The notes under the pieces: model-generated | What the model was told of the DNA's origin: nothing | Database searches by the model: none | The model's input: the letters and a program-made list of their open reading frames with translations, nothing else | From: Pictodentalium vernedei | Lineage: Eukaryota > Mollusca > Scaphopoda > Dentaliida > Dentaliidae | Reading direction: 5' to 3' | Length of the DNA stretch: 64,000 nt | NCBI GenBank assembly: GCA_031216915.1 | Contig: CM062297.1 | Location: forward strand, 534,152,971-534,216,970 | Translations under genes and position numbers: made by a program | Shown: piece after piece, positions 12,233 through 25,500 of the stretch | How the letters are laid out: every line of letters starts with the position of its first letter | How positions within the stretch are numbered: position 1 is the first letter of the stretch

Positions 12233-15200
12233 AAACCATGCTCAAATGTTGCAGTGGGGTTTGTAGATTTGTACGAAGGTTTCGGATTTTTGAGCTGCCA
12301 CTTGGCTGTGCCATCGTTGCCACTTTTGTGTTTTCTTAGACCGTTTCCGGCGAAAGGCTCCTAGGGTATGTAATCCGAAACGCTAAAACCATGCTTAAAT
12401 GTTGCAATGGGGTCTGTAGATGCGCACGAAGGTTTCGGATTTTTCAGCTGCCACGTGGCTGTGCCACCGTTGCCACTTTCGTGGTTTCTTTAACCGTTTC
12501 CGGCGAAAGGCTCCTAGGGTATGTAATTCGAAATGTTAAAACCATGCTCAAATGTTGCAGTAGGGTCTGTAGATGCGCACAAGGGTTTCGGATTTTTCAG
12601 TCGCCACGTGGCTGTGACACTTTTGCCACTTTCATGTTTTCTTAGACCGTTTCCCGCAAAAGGCTCCTAGAGTATGTAATTCGAAATGCTAAATACATGT
12701 TCAAATGTTGCAGTAGGGTCTGTAGATGCGCATGAAGGTTTTGTATTTTTTGGGTGCCATGTGGCTGTGCCACTGTTGCCACTTTCATGTTTTCTTAGAC
12801 CATTTCCGGCGAAAGGCTCCAAGAGTATGTAATTCGAAACGCTAAAAGCATGCTCAGATGATGCAGTGGGGTCTGTAGATGTGCACGAAGGTTTCGGACT
12901 TTTTGGGTGCCATTTGGCTGTGCCACCGTTGCCACTTTCGTGTTTGCTTACACCGTTTCCGGCGAAAGGCTCCCAGGTTATGTAATTCGAAACGCTAAAA
13001 ACATGCTCAAATGTTCCAGTGGGGTCTGTAGATGCACATGAAGGTTTCGGATTTTTCAGCTGCCACGTGGCTTTGTCAGCGTTACACTTTCGTGTTTTCT
13101 TACACCGTTTCCGGCGAAAGGCTCCTAGAGTATGTAATTCGAAATGCTAAAACCATGGTTAAATGTTGCAGTGGGGTCTGTAGATGCGCACGAAGGTTTT
13201 GGATTTTTCAGCTGCCACCGTTGCCACTTTCGTGTTTTCTTTAACCGTTTCCGGTGAAAGGCTCCTGGGGTATGTAATTCGAAATGCTAAAACCATGCTC
13301 AAATGTTGCAGTAGGGTCTGTTGATGCGCATGAAGGTTTCGGATTTTTTCGATGCCACATGGCTATGCCAGCGTTGCCACTTTCGTGTTTTCTTAGACCG
13401 TTTCCAGCGAAAGGCTCCTAGGGTATGTAATTTGAAATGCGTAAACCATGCTCAAATGTTGCAGTGGGGATTGTAGATGTGCACGAAGGTTTTGGATTTT
13501 TGAGCTGCCACTTGGCTGTGCCACCGTTGCCACTGTTGTGTTTTCTTAGACCGTTTCCGGCGAAAGGCTCCTAGGGTATGTAATCCGAAACGCTAAAACC
13601 ATGCTTAAATGTTGCAATGGGTTCTGTAGATGCCCACGAAGGTTTCGGATTTTTCAGCTCCACGTGGCTGTGCCACAGTTGCCACTTTCGTGTTTTCTTT
13701 AACCGTTTCCGGCGAAAGGCTCCTAGGGTATGTAATTCGAAATGCTAAAACCATGCTCAAATGTTGCAGTAGGGTCTGTAGATGCGCACAAGGGTTTCGG
13801 ATTTTTCAGGTGCCACGTGGCTGTGCCACTGTTGCCACTTTCATGTTTTCTTAGACCGTTTCCCGCGAAAGGCCCCTAGAGTATGTAATTCGAAATGCTA
13901 AAAATATGCTCAAATGTTCCAGTAGGGTCTGTAGATGCCCATGAAGGTTTTGGATTTTTTGGGTGCCATGTGGCTGTGCCACTGTTGCCACTTTCATGTT
14001 CTATTAGACCATTTCCGGCGAAAGGCTCCTAGGGTATGTAATTCGAAACGCTAAAAGCATTCTCAGATGTTGCAGTAGGGTCTGTAGATGTGCACGAAGG
14101 TTTCCGTCTTTTTGGGTGCCATGTGGCTGTGCCACCGTTGCCACTTTCGTGTTTGCTTAGACCGTTTCCGACGAAATGCTCCTAGGTTATGTAATTCGAA
14201 ACGCTAAAAACATGCTCAAATGTTGCAGTGGGGTCTGTAGATGCACATGAAGGTTTCGGATTTTTCAGCTGCCACGTGGCTGTGCCACCGTTGCCACTTT
14301 CGTGTTTTCTTAGACCGTTTCCGCCGAAAGGCTCCTAGAGTATGTAATTCGAAATGCTAAAACCATGCTTAAATGTTGCAATGGGGTCTGTAGATGCGCA
14401 CGAAGGTTTTGGATTTTTCAGCTGCCACCGTTGCCACTTTCGTGTTTTCTTAGACCGTTTCCGGTGAAAGGCTCCTGGGGTATGTAATTCGAAATGCTAA
14501 AACCATGCTCAAATGTTGCAGTAGGGTCTGTAGATCCGCATGAAGGTTTCGGATTTTTTGGGTGCCACATGGCTATGCCACCGTTGCCACTTTCGTGTTT
14601 TCTTAGACAGTTTCCAGCGAAAGGCTCCTGGGGTATGTAATTTGAAATGCTTAAACCATGCTCAAATGTTGCAGTGGGGTTTGTAGATGCGCACGAAGGT
14701 TTCGGATTTTTGAGCTGCCACTTGGCTGTGTCACCGTTGCAACTTTTTTGTTTTCTTAGACCGTTTCCAGCGAAAGACTCCTAGAGTATGTAATTTGAAA
14801 TGCTTAAACCATGCTCAAATGTTGCAGTGGGGTTTGCAGATGCGCACTAAGGTTTCGGATCTTTGAGCTGCCACTTGGCAGTGCCACCGTTGCCACTTTT
14901 GAGCTGCCATTTGGCTGTGCCACCGTTGCCACTTTTGTGTTTTCTTAGACCGTTTCCGGCGAAAGGCTCCTAGGGTATGTAATCTGAAAGGCTAAAACCA
15001 TGCTTAAATGTTGCAATGGGGTCTGTAGATGCGCACGAAGGTTTCGGATTTTTCAGATGCCACGTGGCTGTGCCACCGTTGCCACTTTCGTGTTTTATTT
15101 AACCGTTTCCGGCGAAAGGCTCCTAGGGTATCTAATTCGAAATGCTAAAACCATGCTCAAATGTTGCAGTAGGGTCTGTAGATGCGCACAATGGTTTCGG

Positions 15201-15605
15201 ATTTTTCAGGTGCCACGTGGCTGTGCCACTGTTTCCACTTTCATGTTTTCTTAGACCGTTTCCCGCGAAAGGCTCCTAGAGTATGTAATTCGAAATGCTA
15301 AAAACATGCTCAAATGTTGCAGTAGGGTCTGTAGATGCGGATGAATGTTTTGGATTCTTTGGGTGCCATGTGGCTGTGCCACTGTTGCACTTTCATGTTT
15401 TCTTAGACCATTTCCGGCGAAAGGCTCCTAGAGTATGTAATTCGAACCGCTAAAAGTATGCTCAGGTGTTGCAGTAGGGTCTGCAGATCTGCACGAATGT
15501 TTCGGACATTTTGGGTGACATGTGGCTGTGCCACCGTTGCCACTTTCGTGTTTGCTTTCACCTTATCCGGCGAAAGGCTCCTAGGGTATGTAATTTGAAA
15601 TGCTT
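12233..15605 (+). repeat. Higher-order repeat copy II in array A (3,373 bp)
   Basis: Directly adjacent to copy I and offset by 3,373 bp at every marker checked, including CTGCAGATCT at 12,108 and 15,481. Related but shorter or longer segments occur earlier: the unit with the 38-bp duplication is spaced 2,611, 3,490 and 3,373 bp along the array. Confidence 0.8.
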
Positions 15606-18600
15606 AAACCATGCTCAAATGTTGCAGTGGGGTTTGTAGATGCGCACGAAGGTTTCGGATTTTTGAGCTGCCACTTGGCTGTGCCGCCGTTGCCACTTTT
15701 GTGTTTTCTTACACCGTTTCCGGCGAAAGGCTCCTAGGGTATGTAATTCGAAATGCTAAAACCATGCTCAAATGTTGCAGTAGGGTCTGTCGATGTGCAC
15801 AAGGGTTTCGGATTTTTCAGCTGCCACGTGGTTGTGCCACTGTTGCCACTTTCATGTTTTCTTAGACCGTTTCCCGCGAAAGGCTCCTAGAGTATGTAAT
15901 TCGAAATGCTAAAAACATGCTCAAATGTTGCAGTAGGGTCTGTAGATGCGCATGAAGGTTTTGGATTTTTGGGGTACCATGTGGCTGTGCCACTGTTGCC
16001 AATTTCATGTTTTCTTAGACCATTTCCGGCGAAAGGCTCCTAGAGTATGTAATTCGAAACGCTAAAAGCATGCTCAGATGTTGCAGTAGGGTCTGTAGAT
16101 GTGCACGAAGGTTTCGGACTTTTTGGGTGCCATGTGGCTGTGCCACCGTTGCCACTTTCGTGTTTGCTTAGACCGGTGCCGGCGAAAGGCTCCTAGGTTA
16201 TGTAATTCGAAACGCTAAAATCATGCTCAAATGCTCCAGTGGGGTCTGTAGATGCACATGAAGGTTTCGGATTTTTCAGCTGGCACGTGGCTGTGCCACC
16301 GTTGCCACTTTCGTGTTTTCTTAGACCGTTTCCGGCGAAAGGCTCCTAGAGTATGTAATTCGAAATGCTAAAACCATGCTTAAATGTTGCGATGGGGTCT
16401 GTAGATGCGCACGAAGGTTTTGGATTTTTCAGCTGCCGCCGTTGCCACTTTCGTGTTTTCTTAGACCGTTTCCGGTGAAAGGCTCCTGGGGTATGTAATT
16501 CGAAATGCTAAAACCATGCTCAAATGTTGCAGTAGGGTCTGTAGATGCGCATGAAGGTTTCGGATTTTTCGGGTGCCACATGGCTATGCCACCGTTGCCA
16601 CTTTCGTGTTTTCTTAGACATTTTCCAGCGAAAGGCTCCAAGGGTATGTAATTTGAAATGCTTAAACCATGCTCAAATGTTGCAGTGGGGTTTGTAGATG
16701 CGCACGAAGGTTTCGGATTTTTGAGCTGCCACTTGGCTGTGCCACCGTTGCCACTTTTGTGTTTTCTTAGACCGTTTCCGGCGAAAGGCACCTAGGGTAT
16801 GTAATGGGAAACGCTAAAACCATGCTTAAATGTTGCAATGGGGTCTATAGATGCGCACGAAGGTTTCGGATTTTTCAGCTGCCACGTGACTGTGCCACCG
16901 TTGCCACTTTCGTGTTTTCTTTAACCGTTTCCGGCGAAAGGCTCCTAGGTTATGTAATTCGAAATGCTAAAACCATGCTCAAATGTTGCAGTAGGGTCTG
17001 TAGATGCTCACAAGGGTTTCGGATTTTTCAGGTGCCACGTGGCTGTGCCACTGTTGCCACTTTCATGTTTTCTTAGACCGTTTCCCGCGAAAAGGCTCCT
17101 AGAGTATGTAATTCGAAATGCTAAAAACATGCTCAAATGTTGCAGTAGGGTCTGTAGATGCGCATGGAGGTTTTGGATTTTTTGGGTGCCATGTGGCTGT
17201 GCCACTGTTGCCATTTTCATGTTTTCTTCGACCATTTCCGTCGAACGGCTCCTAGAGTATGTAATTCGAAAGGCTAAATGCATGCTCAGATGTTGCAGTA
17301 GGGTCTGTAGATGTGCGCGAAGGTTTCGGATTTTTTGGGTGCCATGTGGCTGTGCCACCGTTGCCACTTTCGTGTTTGCTTAGACCGTTTCCGGCGAAGG
17401 GCTCCTCGGTTATGTAATTCGAAACGCTAAAAACATGCTCAAATGTTCCAGTGGGGTCTGTAGATGCACATGAATGTTTCGGATTTTTCACCTGCCACGT
17501 GACTGTGCCACCGTTGCCACTTTCGTGTTTTCTTAGATCGTTTCCTGCGAAAGGCTCCTAGAGTATGTAATTCGGAATGCTAAAACCATGCTTAAATGTT
17601 GTAATGGGGTCTGTAGATGCGCAAGAAGGTTTTGTATTTTTCAGCTGCCACAGGTGCCACTTTCGTATTTTCTTAGACCGTTTCCGGTGAAAGGCTCCTG
17701 AGGTATGTAATTCGAAATGCTAAAACCATGCTCAAATGTTGCAGTAGGGTCTGTGGATGCGCACGAAGGTTTCGGATTTTTGAGGTGCCACTTGGCTGTG
17801 CCACTGTTGCCACTTTCATGTAACCTTAGACCGTTTCCGGCGAAAGGCTCCTATAGTATGTAATTCGAAACTCTAAAAGCATGCTCAGATGTTGAGGTAG
17901 TGTATGTTGATGCGCACGAAGGTTTTGGAATTTTTTAGTTCCACGTGGCTGTGCCACCGTTGCCGCTTTCATGTTTTTTTAGACCGTTTCCGGCGAAAGT
18001 CTCCTAGAGTATGTAATTCGAAACTCTCAAAGCATGCTCAGATGTTACAGTAGGGTCTGTAGATGCGCACGAAGGTTTTGGAATTTTTGAGTGCGACGTG
18101 GCTGTGCCACCGTTGCCGCTTTCATGTTTTCTTATACCGTTTCCGGCGAAAGGCTTCTAGAGTATGTAATTCGAAACTCTAAAAGCATGCTCAGATGTTG
18201 CAATAGGGCCTGTAGATGCGCACGAAGGTTTCAGATTTTTTGGGTGCCATGAGGCTGTGCATCCGTTGCCACTTCCGTGTTTTCTTAGACCGTTTCCGGC
18301 GAAAGACTCCTAGGGTATGTAATTCAAAATGCTAAAACCATGCTCATATGTTGCAGTGAGGTCTGTAGGTGCGCACGAAGGTTTCAGATTTTTCAGCTGT
18401 CACGTGGCTGTGTCACTGTTGCCACTTTCGTGTTTTCTTGGACCGTTTCCGGCGAAAGGCTCCTAGGGTATGTAATTCAAAATGCTAAAACCATGCTCAA
18501 ATGTTGCAGTAGGGTCTGTAGATGCGCACGAAGGCTTCAGATTTTTCAGGTGCCACGTGGCTGTGCCACTGTTACCACTTTCATGTTTTCTTAGACCGTT

Positions 18601-19045
18601 TCCTCGAAAAGCTCCTAGAGTATGTAATTCGAAATGCTAAATGCTTTCTCAGATGTTGCAGTAGGGTCTGTAGATGCGCAGGAAGGTTTCGGATTTTTTG
18701 GGTGGCATGTGGCTGTGCCATCATTGCCACGTTTGTGTTTTCTTAGACCGTTTCTGGCAAAAGGCTTCTAGGGTATGTAATTCGAAACGCTAAAATCATT
18801 CTCAAATGTTGTAGTGGGGTCCGTAGATGTGCACGAAGGTTTTGGATTTTTCAGGTGCCACGTGGTTGTCCCACCGTTGCCACTTTCATGTTTTCTTAGA
18901 CCGTTCCCGGTGAATGGCTCCTAGGGAATGAAATTCAATACGCTAAAACCATGCTCAAATGTTGCAGTGGAGTCTGTAGATGCGCACGAAGCTGTGCCAC
19001 TCAATATGATTTTAGTGGGTCATATAATACATTTCATCTTTGTAT

Positions 19046-19405
19046 TATTATTTATTCAATTATTGGTGTTAAGGTCACATATTTCTGCACAATGGCTAAC
19101 CATGACTGTGACAGTTTTGCGGGTGGAGGAAGCCGGAGTACCCGGAGAGAACCACCGAGCAACAGCGAGCAACTGTCAGCTCCCCAACATACCAACTCCA
19201 CACAAGCAGGTTTAGCATTGGTTGAAGACAGGTGCCCTATCGACGTGCAGTACGCCTTAGTACACAGCGTCACCGTGCCCCCACGTGGGCTATGGGGGTG
19301 AAGTGTCTTGCCCAAGGATACAACGTGGTTGCCGCAGGTGGGATTCGAACCGAGGACCTCTCGGCTTGCAGCCTGCACCTCTACCAACTGAGCCACCGCG
19401 ACCCA
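19046..19405 (-). mobile_element. tRNA-derived SINE, full length, 13-bp target duplication
   Basis: It is flanked by perfect 13-bp direct repeats TTCATCTTTGTAT (19,033-19,045 and 19,406-19,418). On the minus strand it starts with a tRNA-like head holding an A box (TGGCTCAGTTGG) and a B box (GGTTCGAATCC). A central part with TATCCTTGGGCAAGACACTT follows, then a tail (GTGACCTTAACACCAATAAT) and an AATA-rich end. The central block resembles that of widely shared metazoan SINE core domains (possibly the MetaSINE group). It sits between the last A monomer and the A right terminus, so it inserted into element A. ORFs across it are not genes. Confidence 0.9.
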
Positions 19406-19569
19406 TTCATCTTTGTATCAAACATTCATACAAAGTCAAGGATGCAAATGCAGGGATACACCATAGTGTGCTTTGCACACAAATGACACCCCCCTAGTTA
19501 AAACATGCCTTTATATAGTTGTGATCTCCGTCCGTGCGTCCGTCTGTACGTCCGTCTGCCCGTACGTCA

Positions 19570-22500
19570 CACCCTGAAAGGCTCCTAGGGTATTTAATTC
19601 GAAACGTTTAAACTATGCTAATGTGTTCAGGTAGCAACTCTAGATGTGCATGAAGGTTTCGGAATTTTGATTTGGCCCCAGGTGGTTCCAGTGGAACCAC
19701 TTTTATCGTTAGAAAATCAGTTTTTATCGAAAGGCTCCTAGGGTATTTAATTCAAAACGTTTAAACCATACTAATGTGTTCAGGTAACATGTCTAGATCT
19801 GCATGAAGGTTTCGGAATTTTGATTTGGCCTCAGGTGGTTCCAATGGAACCACTTTTATCATTGGAGAATCAGTTTTCATCGATAGGCTCCTAGGGTATT
19901 TAATTCGAAACATTAAAACTATGCTAAAGTGTTCAGGTAACATCTCTAGATGTGCATGAAGGTTTCGGGAATTTGATTTGTCCTGAGCTGGTTCTATTGG
20001 AACCACTTTTATCGTTGGAAAATCAGTTTTCTTCGAAAGGCTCCTAGGGTATTTAATTTGAAATGTTTAAACTATGCTAATGTGTTCAGGTAACATCTCT
20101 GGATGTGCATAAAGGTTTCGGAATTTTGATTTGGCCCCAGGTGGTTCCAGTAAAACCACTTTTATCGTTAGGAAATCAGTTTTCATCGAAAGGCTCCTAG
20201 GGTATTTAATTCGAAACGTTTAAACTATGCTAATGTGTTCAGGTAGCAACTCTAGATGTGCATGATGGTTTCGGATTTTGATTTGGCCCCAGGTGGTTCC
20301 AGTGGAATCACTTTTATTGTTAGGAAACCAGTTTTCATCGAAAGGCTCCTATGGTATGTCATTCGAAACGTTAAAACTATGCTAAGGTGTTCAGGTAACA
20401 TCTCTAGATATACATGAAGGTTTCGGAATTTTTATTTGGCCCCAGGTGGTTCCAGTGGAACCACTTTTATCGTTGGAAAATCCGTTTTCATCGAAAGGCT
20501 CCTAGGGTATTTAATTCGAAACTTTTAAACTATTCTTAGGTGTTCAGGTATCATCTCTAGATGTGCATGAAGGTTTTGGAATTTTGATTTGGCCCCAGGT
20601 GGTTCCAGTGGAACCACTTTTATCGTTAGAAAATCAGTGGAACCACTTTTATCATTGGAAAATCAGTTTTCTTCGAAAGGCTCCTAGGGTATTTAATTCG
20701 AAAGGTTTCAACTATGCTAATGTGTTCAGGCAACATCTCTAGATGTGCGTAAAGGTTTCGGAATTTTGATTTGGCCCCAGGTGGTTCCAGTGGAGCCACT
20801 TTCATCGTTAGGAAATCAGTTTTCATCGGAAGTCTCCTAGGGTATTAATTCGAAACGTTTAAACTATCCTAATGTGTTCAGGTAGCAACTCTAGATGAGC
20901 ATGAAGGTTTCGGAAATTTGATTTGGCCCCAGGTGGCTCCAGTGGAACCACTTTTATCGTTAGGAAATCAGTTTTCATTGAAAGGCTCCTAGGGTATTTA
21001 ATTCGAAACATTAAAACTATGCTAATGTGTTCAGGAAGCAACTCTAGATGTGCATAAAGGTTTCAGAATTTTCATTTGGCCCCAGGTGGTTTCAGTGGAA
21101 CCACTTTTATTGTTAGGAAATCAGTTTTCATTGAAAGGCTCCTAGGGTATTTGATTCGAAATGTTAAAACTATGCTGACGTGTTCAGGTAGCATCACAAT
21201 ATGTGCATGAAGGTTTTGGAATTTTGATTTGGCCCCAGGTGGTTCCAGTGGAAACACTTTTATCGTTGGAAAATCATTTTTCATCGAAAGGCTCCTAGGT
21301 ATTTAATTCAAAATTTTTAAATTACGCTAAGGTGTTTTAGGTAGCATCACTAGATGTGCGTGAAGGGTTCAGAATTTTGATTTGGCTCCAGGTGGTTCCA
21401 GTGGAACGACTTTTATCGTTAGAAAATCAGTTTTCATCGAAAGGCTCCAATGGTATTTACTTCGAAATGTTTAAACTATGCTAATGTGTTCAGGTAACAT
21501 CTCTAGATGTGCATAAAGGTTTCGAAATTTTCGATTTGGCCCTAGGTGGTTCCAGTGGAACCACTTTTATCATTGGAAATCGGTTTTCATCGAAAGGCTC
21601 CTAGGGTATTTAATTCGAAACATTAAAACTATGCTAAAGTGTTCAGGGAACATCTCTAGATGTGCATGAAGGCTTCAGAATTTTGATTTGGCCCGAGGTG
21701 GTTCCAGTGGAACCACTTTTATCGTTAGAAAACCAGTGGAACCACTTTTATCGTTAGAAAATCATATTTCATCAAAAGGCTCCTAGGGTATTTAATTTGA
21801 AAGGTTTAAACTATGCAAATGTGTTCAGGTAACATCTCTAGATGTGCACGAAGGTTTCGGAAATTTGATTTGACCGAGGTGGTTCTAGTGGAACCACTTT
21901 TATCATTGAAAAATCAGTTTTCTTCGAAAGGCTCCTAGGGTATTTAATTCGAAACGTTTCAACTATGCTAATGTGTTCAGGTAATATCTCTGGATGTGCG
22001 TAAAGGTTTCGGAATTTTCGATTTGGCTCCAGGTGGTTCCAGTGGAACCACTTTTATCGTTAGGAAATCAGTTTTTATTGAAAGGCTCCTAGGGTATTTG
22101 ATTCGAAATGTTAAAACTATGCTGACGTGTTCAGGTAGCATCACAATATGTGCATAAAGGTTTTGGAATTTTGATTTGGCCCCAGGTGGTTCCAGTGGAA
22201 ACACTATTATCGTTGGAAAATCATTTTTCATCGAAAGGCTCCTAGGTATTTAATTCAAAACTTTTAAATTATGCTAAGGTGTTCAGGTAGCATCACTAGA
22301 TGTGCGTGAAGGGTTCAGAATTTTGATTTGGCCCCAGGTGGTTCCAGTGGAACCACTTTTATCGTTAGAAAATCAGTTTTCATCGAAAGGCTCCTAGGGT
22401 ATTTAATTCGAAATGTTTAAACTATGCTAATGTGTTCAGGTAACATCTCTTGATGTGCATAAAGGTTTCGGAATTTTCGATTTGGGCCCAGGTGGTTCTA

Positions 22501-25500
22501 GTGGAACCACTTTTATCATTGGAAAATTAGTTTTTATCGAAAGGCTCCTAGGGTATTTAATTCGAAACATTAAAACTATGCTAAAGTATTCAGGTAACAT
22601 CTCTAGATGTGCATGAAGGTTTCGGGAATTTGATTTGTCCTGAGCTGGTTCTAGTGGAACCACTTTTATCGTTGGAATATCAGTTTTCTTCGAAAGGCTC
22701 CTAGGGTATTTAATTTGAAATGTTTAAACTATGCTAATGTGTTCAGGTAACATCTCTAGGTGTGCATAAAGGTTTCTGAATTTTCGATTTCGCCCCAGGT
22801 GGTTCCAGTGGGGCCACTTTCATCGTTAGGAAATCAGTTTTCATCGGAAGGCTCCTAGGGTATTTAATTCGAAACTTTTAAACTATTCTAAGGTATTAGG
22901 TAGCATCTCTAGATGTGCATGAAGGTTTTGGAATTTTGATTTGGCCCCAGGTGGTTCCAGTGGAACCACTTTTATCGTTAGAAAATCAGTGGAACCACTT
23001 TTATCGTTAGAAAATCAGACTTCATCAAGAGGCTCCAAGGGTATATAATTCGAAACATTACAACTATGCTAATGTGTTCAGGTAACATCTCTAGATGTGC
23101 GTAAAGGTTTCGGAATTTTGATTTGGCCCCAGGTGGTTCCAGTGGAGCCACTTTCATCGTTAGGAAATCAGTTTTCATCGGAAGGCCCCTAGGGTATTTA
23201 ATTCGAAACGTGTAAACTATGCTAATGTGTTCAGGTAGCAACTCTAGATGTGCATGAAGGTTTCGGAATTTTGATTTGGCCCCAGGTGGCTCCAGTGGAA
23301 CCACTTTTATCGTTAGGAAATCAGTTTTCATTGAAAGGCTCCTATGGTATTTAATTCGAAACATTAAAACTATGCTAATGTGTTCAGGTAGCAACTCTAG
23401 ATGTGCATGAATGTTTCAGAATTTTTATTTGGCCCCAGGTGGTTCCAGTGGAACCACTTTTATCATTGGAAAATCAGTTTTCATCGAAAGGCTCCTAGGG
23501 TATTTAATTCGAAACATTAAAACTATGCTAAAGTGTTCAGGTAACATCTTTAGATGCGCATGAAGGCTTCAGAATTTTGATTTGGCCCGAGGTGGTTCCA
23601 TTGGAACCACTTTTACCGTTAGAAAATCAGTGAAACCACTTTTATCATTAGAAAATCAGATTTCATCAAAAGGCCCCTAGGGTATTTAATTTGAAAGGTT
23701 TAAACTATGCAAATGTGTTCAGGTAACATCTCTAGTTGTGCATGAAGGTTTCGGAAATTTGATTTGGCCCGAGGTGGTTCTAGTGGAACCACTTTTATCA
23801 TTGAAAAATCAGTTTTCTTCGAAAGGCTCCTAGGGTATTTAATTTGAAAGGTTTAAACTATGCAAATGTGTTCAGGTAATATCTCTAGTTGTGCGTAAAG
23901 GTTTCGGAATTTTCGATTTGGCTCCAGGTGGTTCCAGTGGTACAACTTTTATCGTTAGGAAATCAGTTTTCATTGAAAGACTCCTAGGGTATTTGATTCG
24001 AAATGTTAAAACTATGCTGACATGTTCAGGTAGCATCACAATATGTGCATAAAGGTTTTGGAATTTTGATTTGGCCCCAGGTGGTTCCAGTGGAAACACT
24101 ATTATCGTTGGAAAATCATTCTTCATCGAAAGGCTCCTAGGTATTTAATTCAAAACTTTTAAATTATGCTAAGGTGTTCAGGTAGCATCACTAGATGTGC
24201 GTGAAGGGGTCAGAATTTTGATTTGGCCCCAGGTGGTTCCAGTGGAACCACTTTTATCGTTAGAAAATCAGTTTTCATCGAAATGCTCCTAGGGTATTTA
24301 ATTCGAAATGTTTAAACTATGCTAATGTGTTCTGGTAACATCTCTTGATGTGCATAAAGGTTTCGGAATTTTCGGTTTGGGCCCCAGGCGGTTCCAGTGG
24401 AACCACTTTTATCATTGCAAAATCAGTTTTCATCGAAAGGCTCCTAGGGTATTTAATTCGAAACATTAAAACTATGCTAAAGTGTTCAGGTAACATTTCC
24501 TGAGCTGGTTCTAGTGGAACCACTTTTATCGTTGGAAAATCGGTTTTCTTCGGAAGGCTCCTAGGGTATTTACTTTGAAATGTTTAAACTATGCTAATGT
24601 GTTCAGGTAACATCTCTAGGTGTGCATAAAGGTTTCGGAATTTTCGATTTGGCCCCAGGTGGTTCCAGTGGAGCCACTTTCATCGTTAGGAAATCAGTTT
24701 TCATCGGAAGGCTCCTAGGGTATTTAATTCGAAACTTTTAAACTATTCTAAGGTATTAGGTAGCATCTCGAGATGTGCATGAAGGTTTTGGAATTTTGAT
24801 TTGGCCCCAGGTGGTTCCAGTGGAACCACTTTTATCGTTAGAAAATCAGTGGTACCACTTTTATCGTTAGAAAATCAGACTTTATCAAAAGGCTCCAAGG
24901 GTATTTAATTCTAAACATTTCAACTTTGCTAATGTGTTCAGGTAACATCTCTAGATGTGCGTAAAGGTTTCGGAATTTTGATTTGGCCCCAGGTGGTTCC
25001 AGTGGAACCACTTTTATCATTAGGGAATCAGTTTTCATCGAAAGGCTCCTAGGGTATTTAATTTGAAACGCTTAAACTATGGTAAGGTATTCAGGTAGCA
25101 ACTCTAGATGTGCATGAAGGTTTCGGAATTTTGATTTGGCCCCAGGTGGTTCCAGTGGAACCACGGTTATCGTTAGGAAATCAGTTTTCATCGAGAAGCT
25201 CCTAGGGTATTTAATTCGAAATGTTAAAACTATGCTAAAGTGTTCAGGTAACATCTCTAGATGTGCATGAAGGTTTCAGAATTTTGATTTGGCACCAGGT
25301 GGTTCCAGTGGAACCACTTTTATCGTTAGAAACTCAGTTTTCACCGAAAGGCTCCTAGGGTATTTAATTCGAAACTTTTAAACTATTCTAAGGTGTTCAG
25401 GTAGCATCACTAGATGTTCATGAAGGTTTCGGAATTTTGATTTGACCACAGGTGTTTCCAGTGGAACCACTTTTATCGTAAGAAAATCAGATTTCATCAA

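Larger units (their letters stand above)
4697..19000 (+). repeat. Satellite array A, 153-bp monomer, about 90 copies
   Basis: The monomer runs from GGCGAAAGGCTCCTAGGGTA through ATGCTCAAATGTTGCAGT, GTAGATGCGCACGAAGG, GCCACGTGGCTGTGCCACC and GTGTTTTCTTAGACCG. First copies (4,697-5,100) and last copies (17,600-19,000) are most diverged, as expected at array edges. Because 153 is divisible by 3, a frame can stay open across units, giving about fifteen near-identical 84-codon ORFs that are satellite artefacts. Many units carry the perfect dyad GCCACGTGGC with an E-box core. Subtypes include one lacking about 19 bp after CAGCTGCCAC and one with a 38-bp internal duplication (5,391, 8,002, 11,492, 14,865). 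Confidence 0.95.
4634..19458 (+). mobile_element. Pearl/Helentron-like element A containing satellite array A
   Basis: The left end carries TATCCCCGCATTT (4,634-4,646) followed at once by GTCGTGATCTCCGTCCGTAC, a CCGT-type microsatellite. The right end carries the inverted motif AAATGCAGGGATA (19,446-19,458). The 153-bp tandem monomers lie between. Terminal inverted motif, ACGG/CCGT microsatellite and a tandem core of about 150-160 bp is the layout described for bivalve 'pearl' elements, thought to be non-autonomous Helitron relatives. No Rep/helicase gene is present, so the class is inferred from architecture only. Confidence 0.6.

Noticed and set aside
5526..17383. Series of similar plus-strand ORFs of 84-139 codons with Cys-rich peptides (MLKCC...GCATVATF)
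   Set aside because: They recur with the 153-bp satellite period, differ by satellite variants and frames open equally on the minus strand. 153 is divisible by 3, which explains the open frames. Not genes.
19052..19396. Minus-strand 114-codon ORF and overlapping plus-strand ORFs
   Set aside because: They lie in the SINE bounded by a 13-bp target duplication; equivalent frames occur in other SINE copies.
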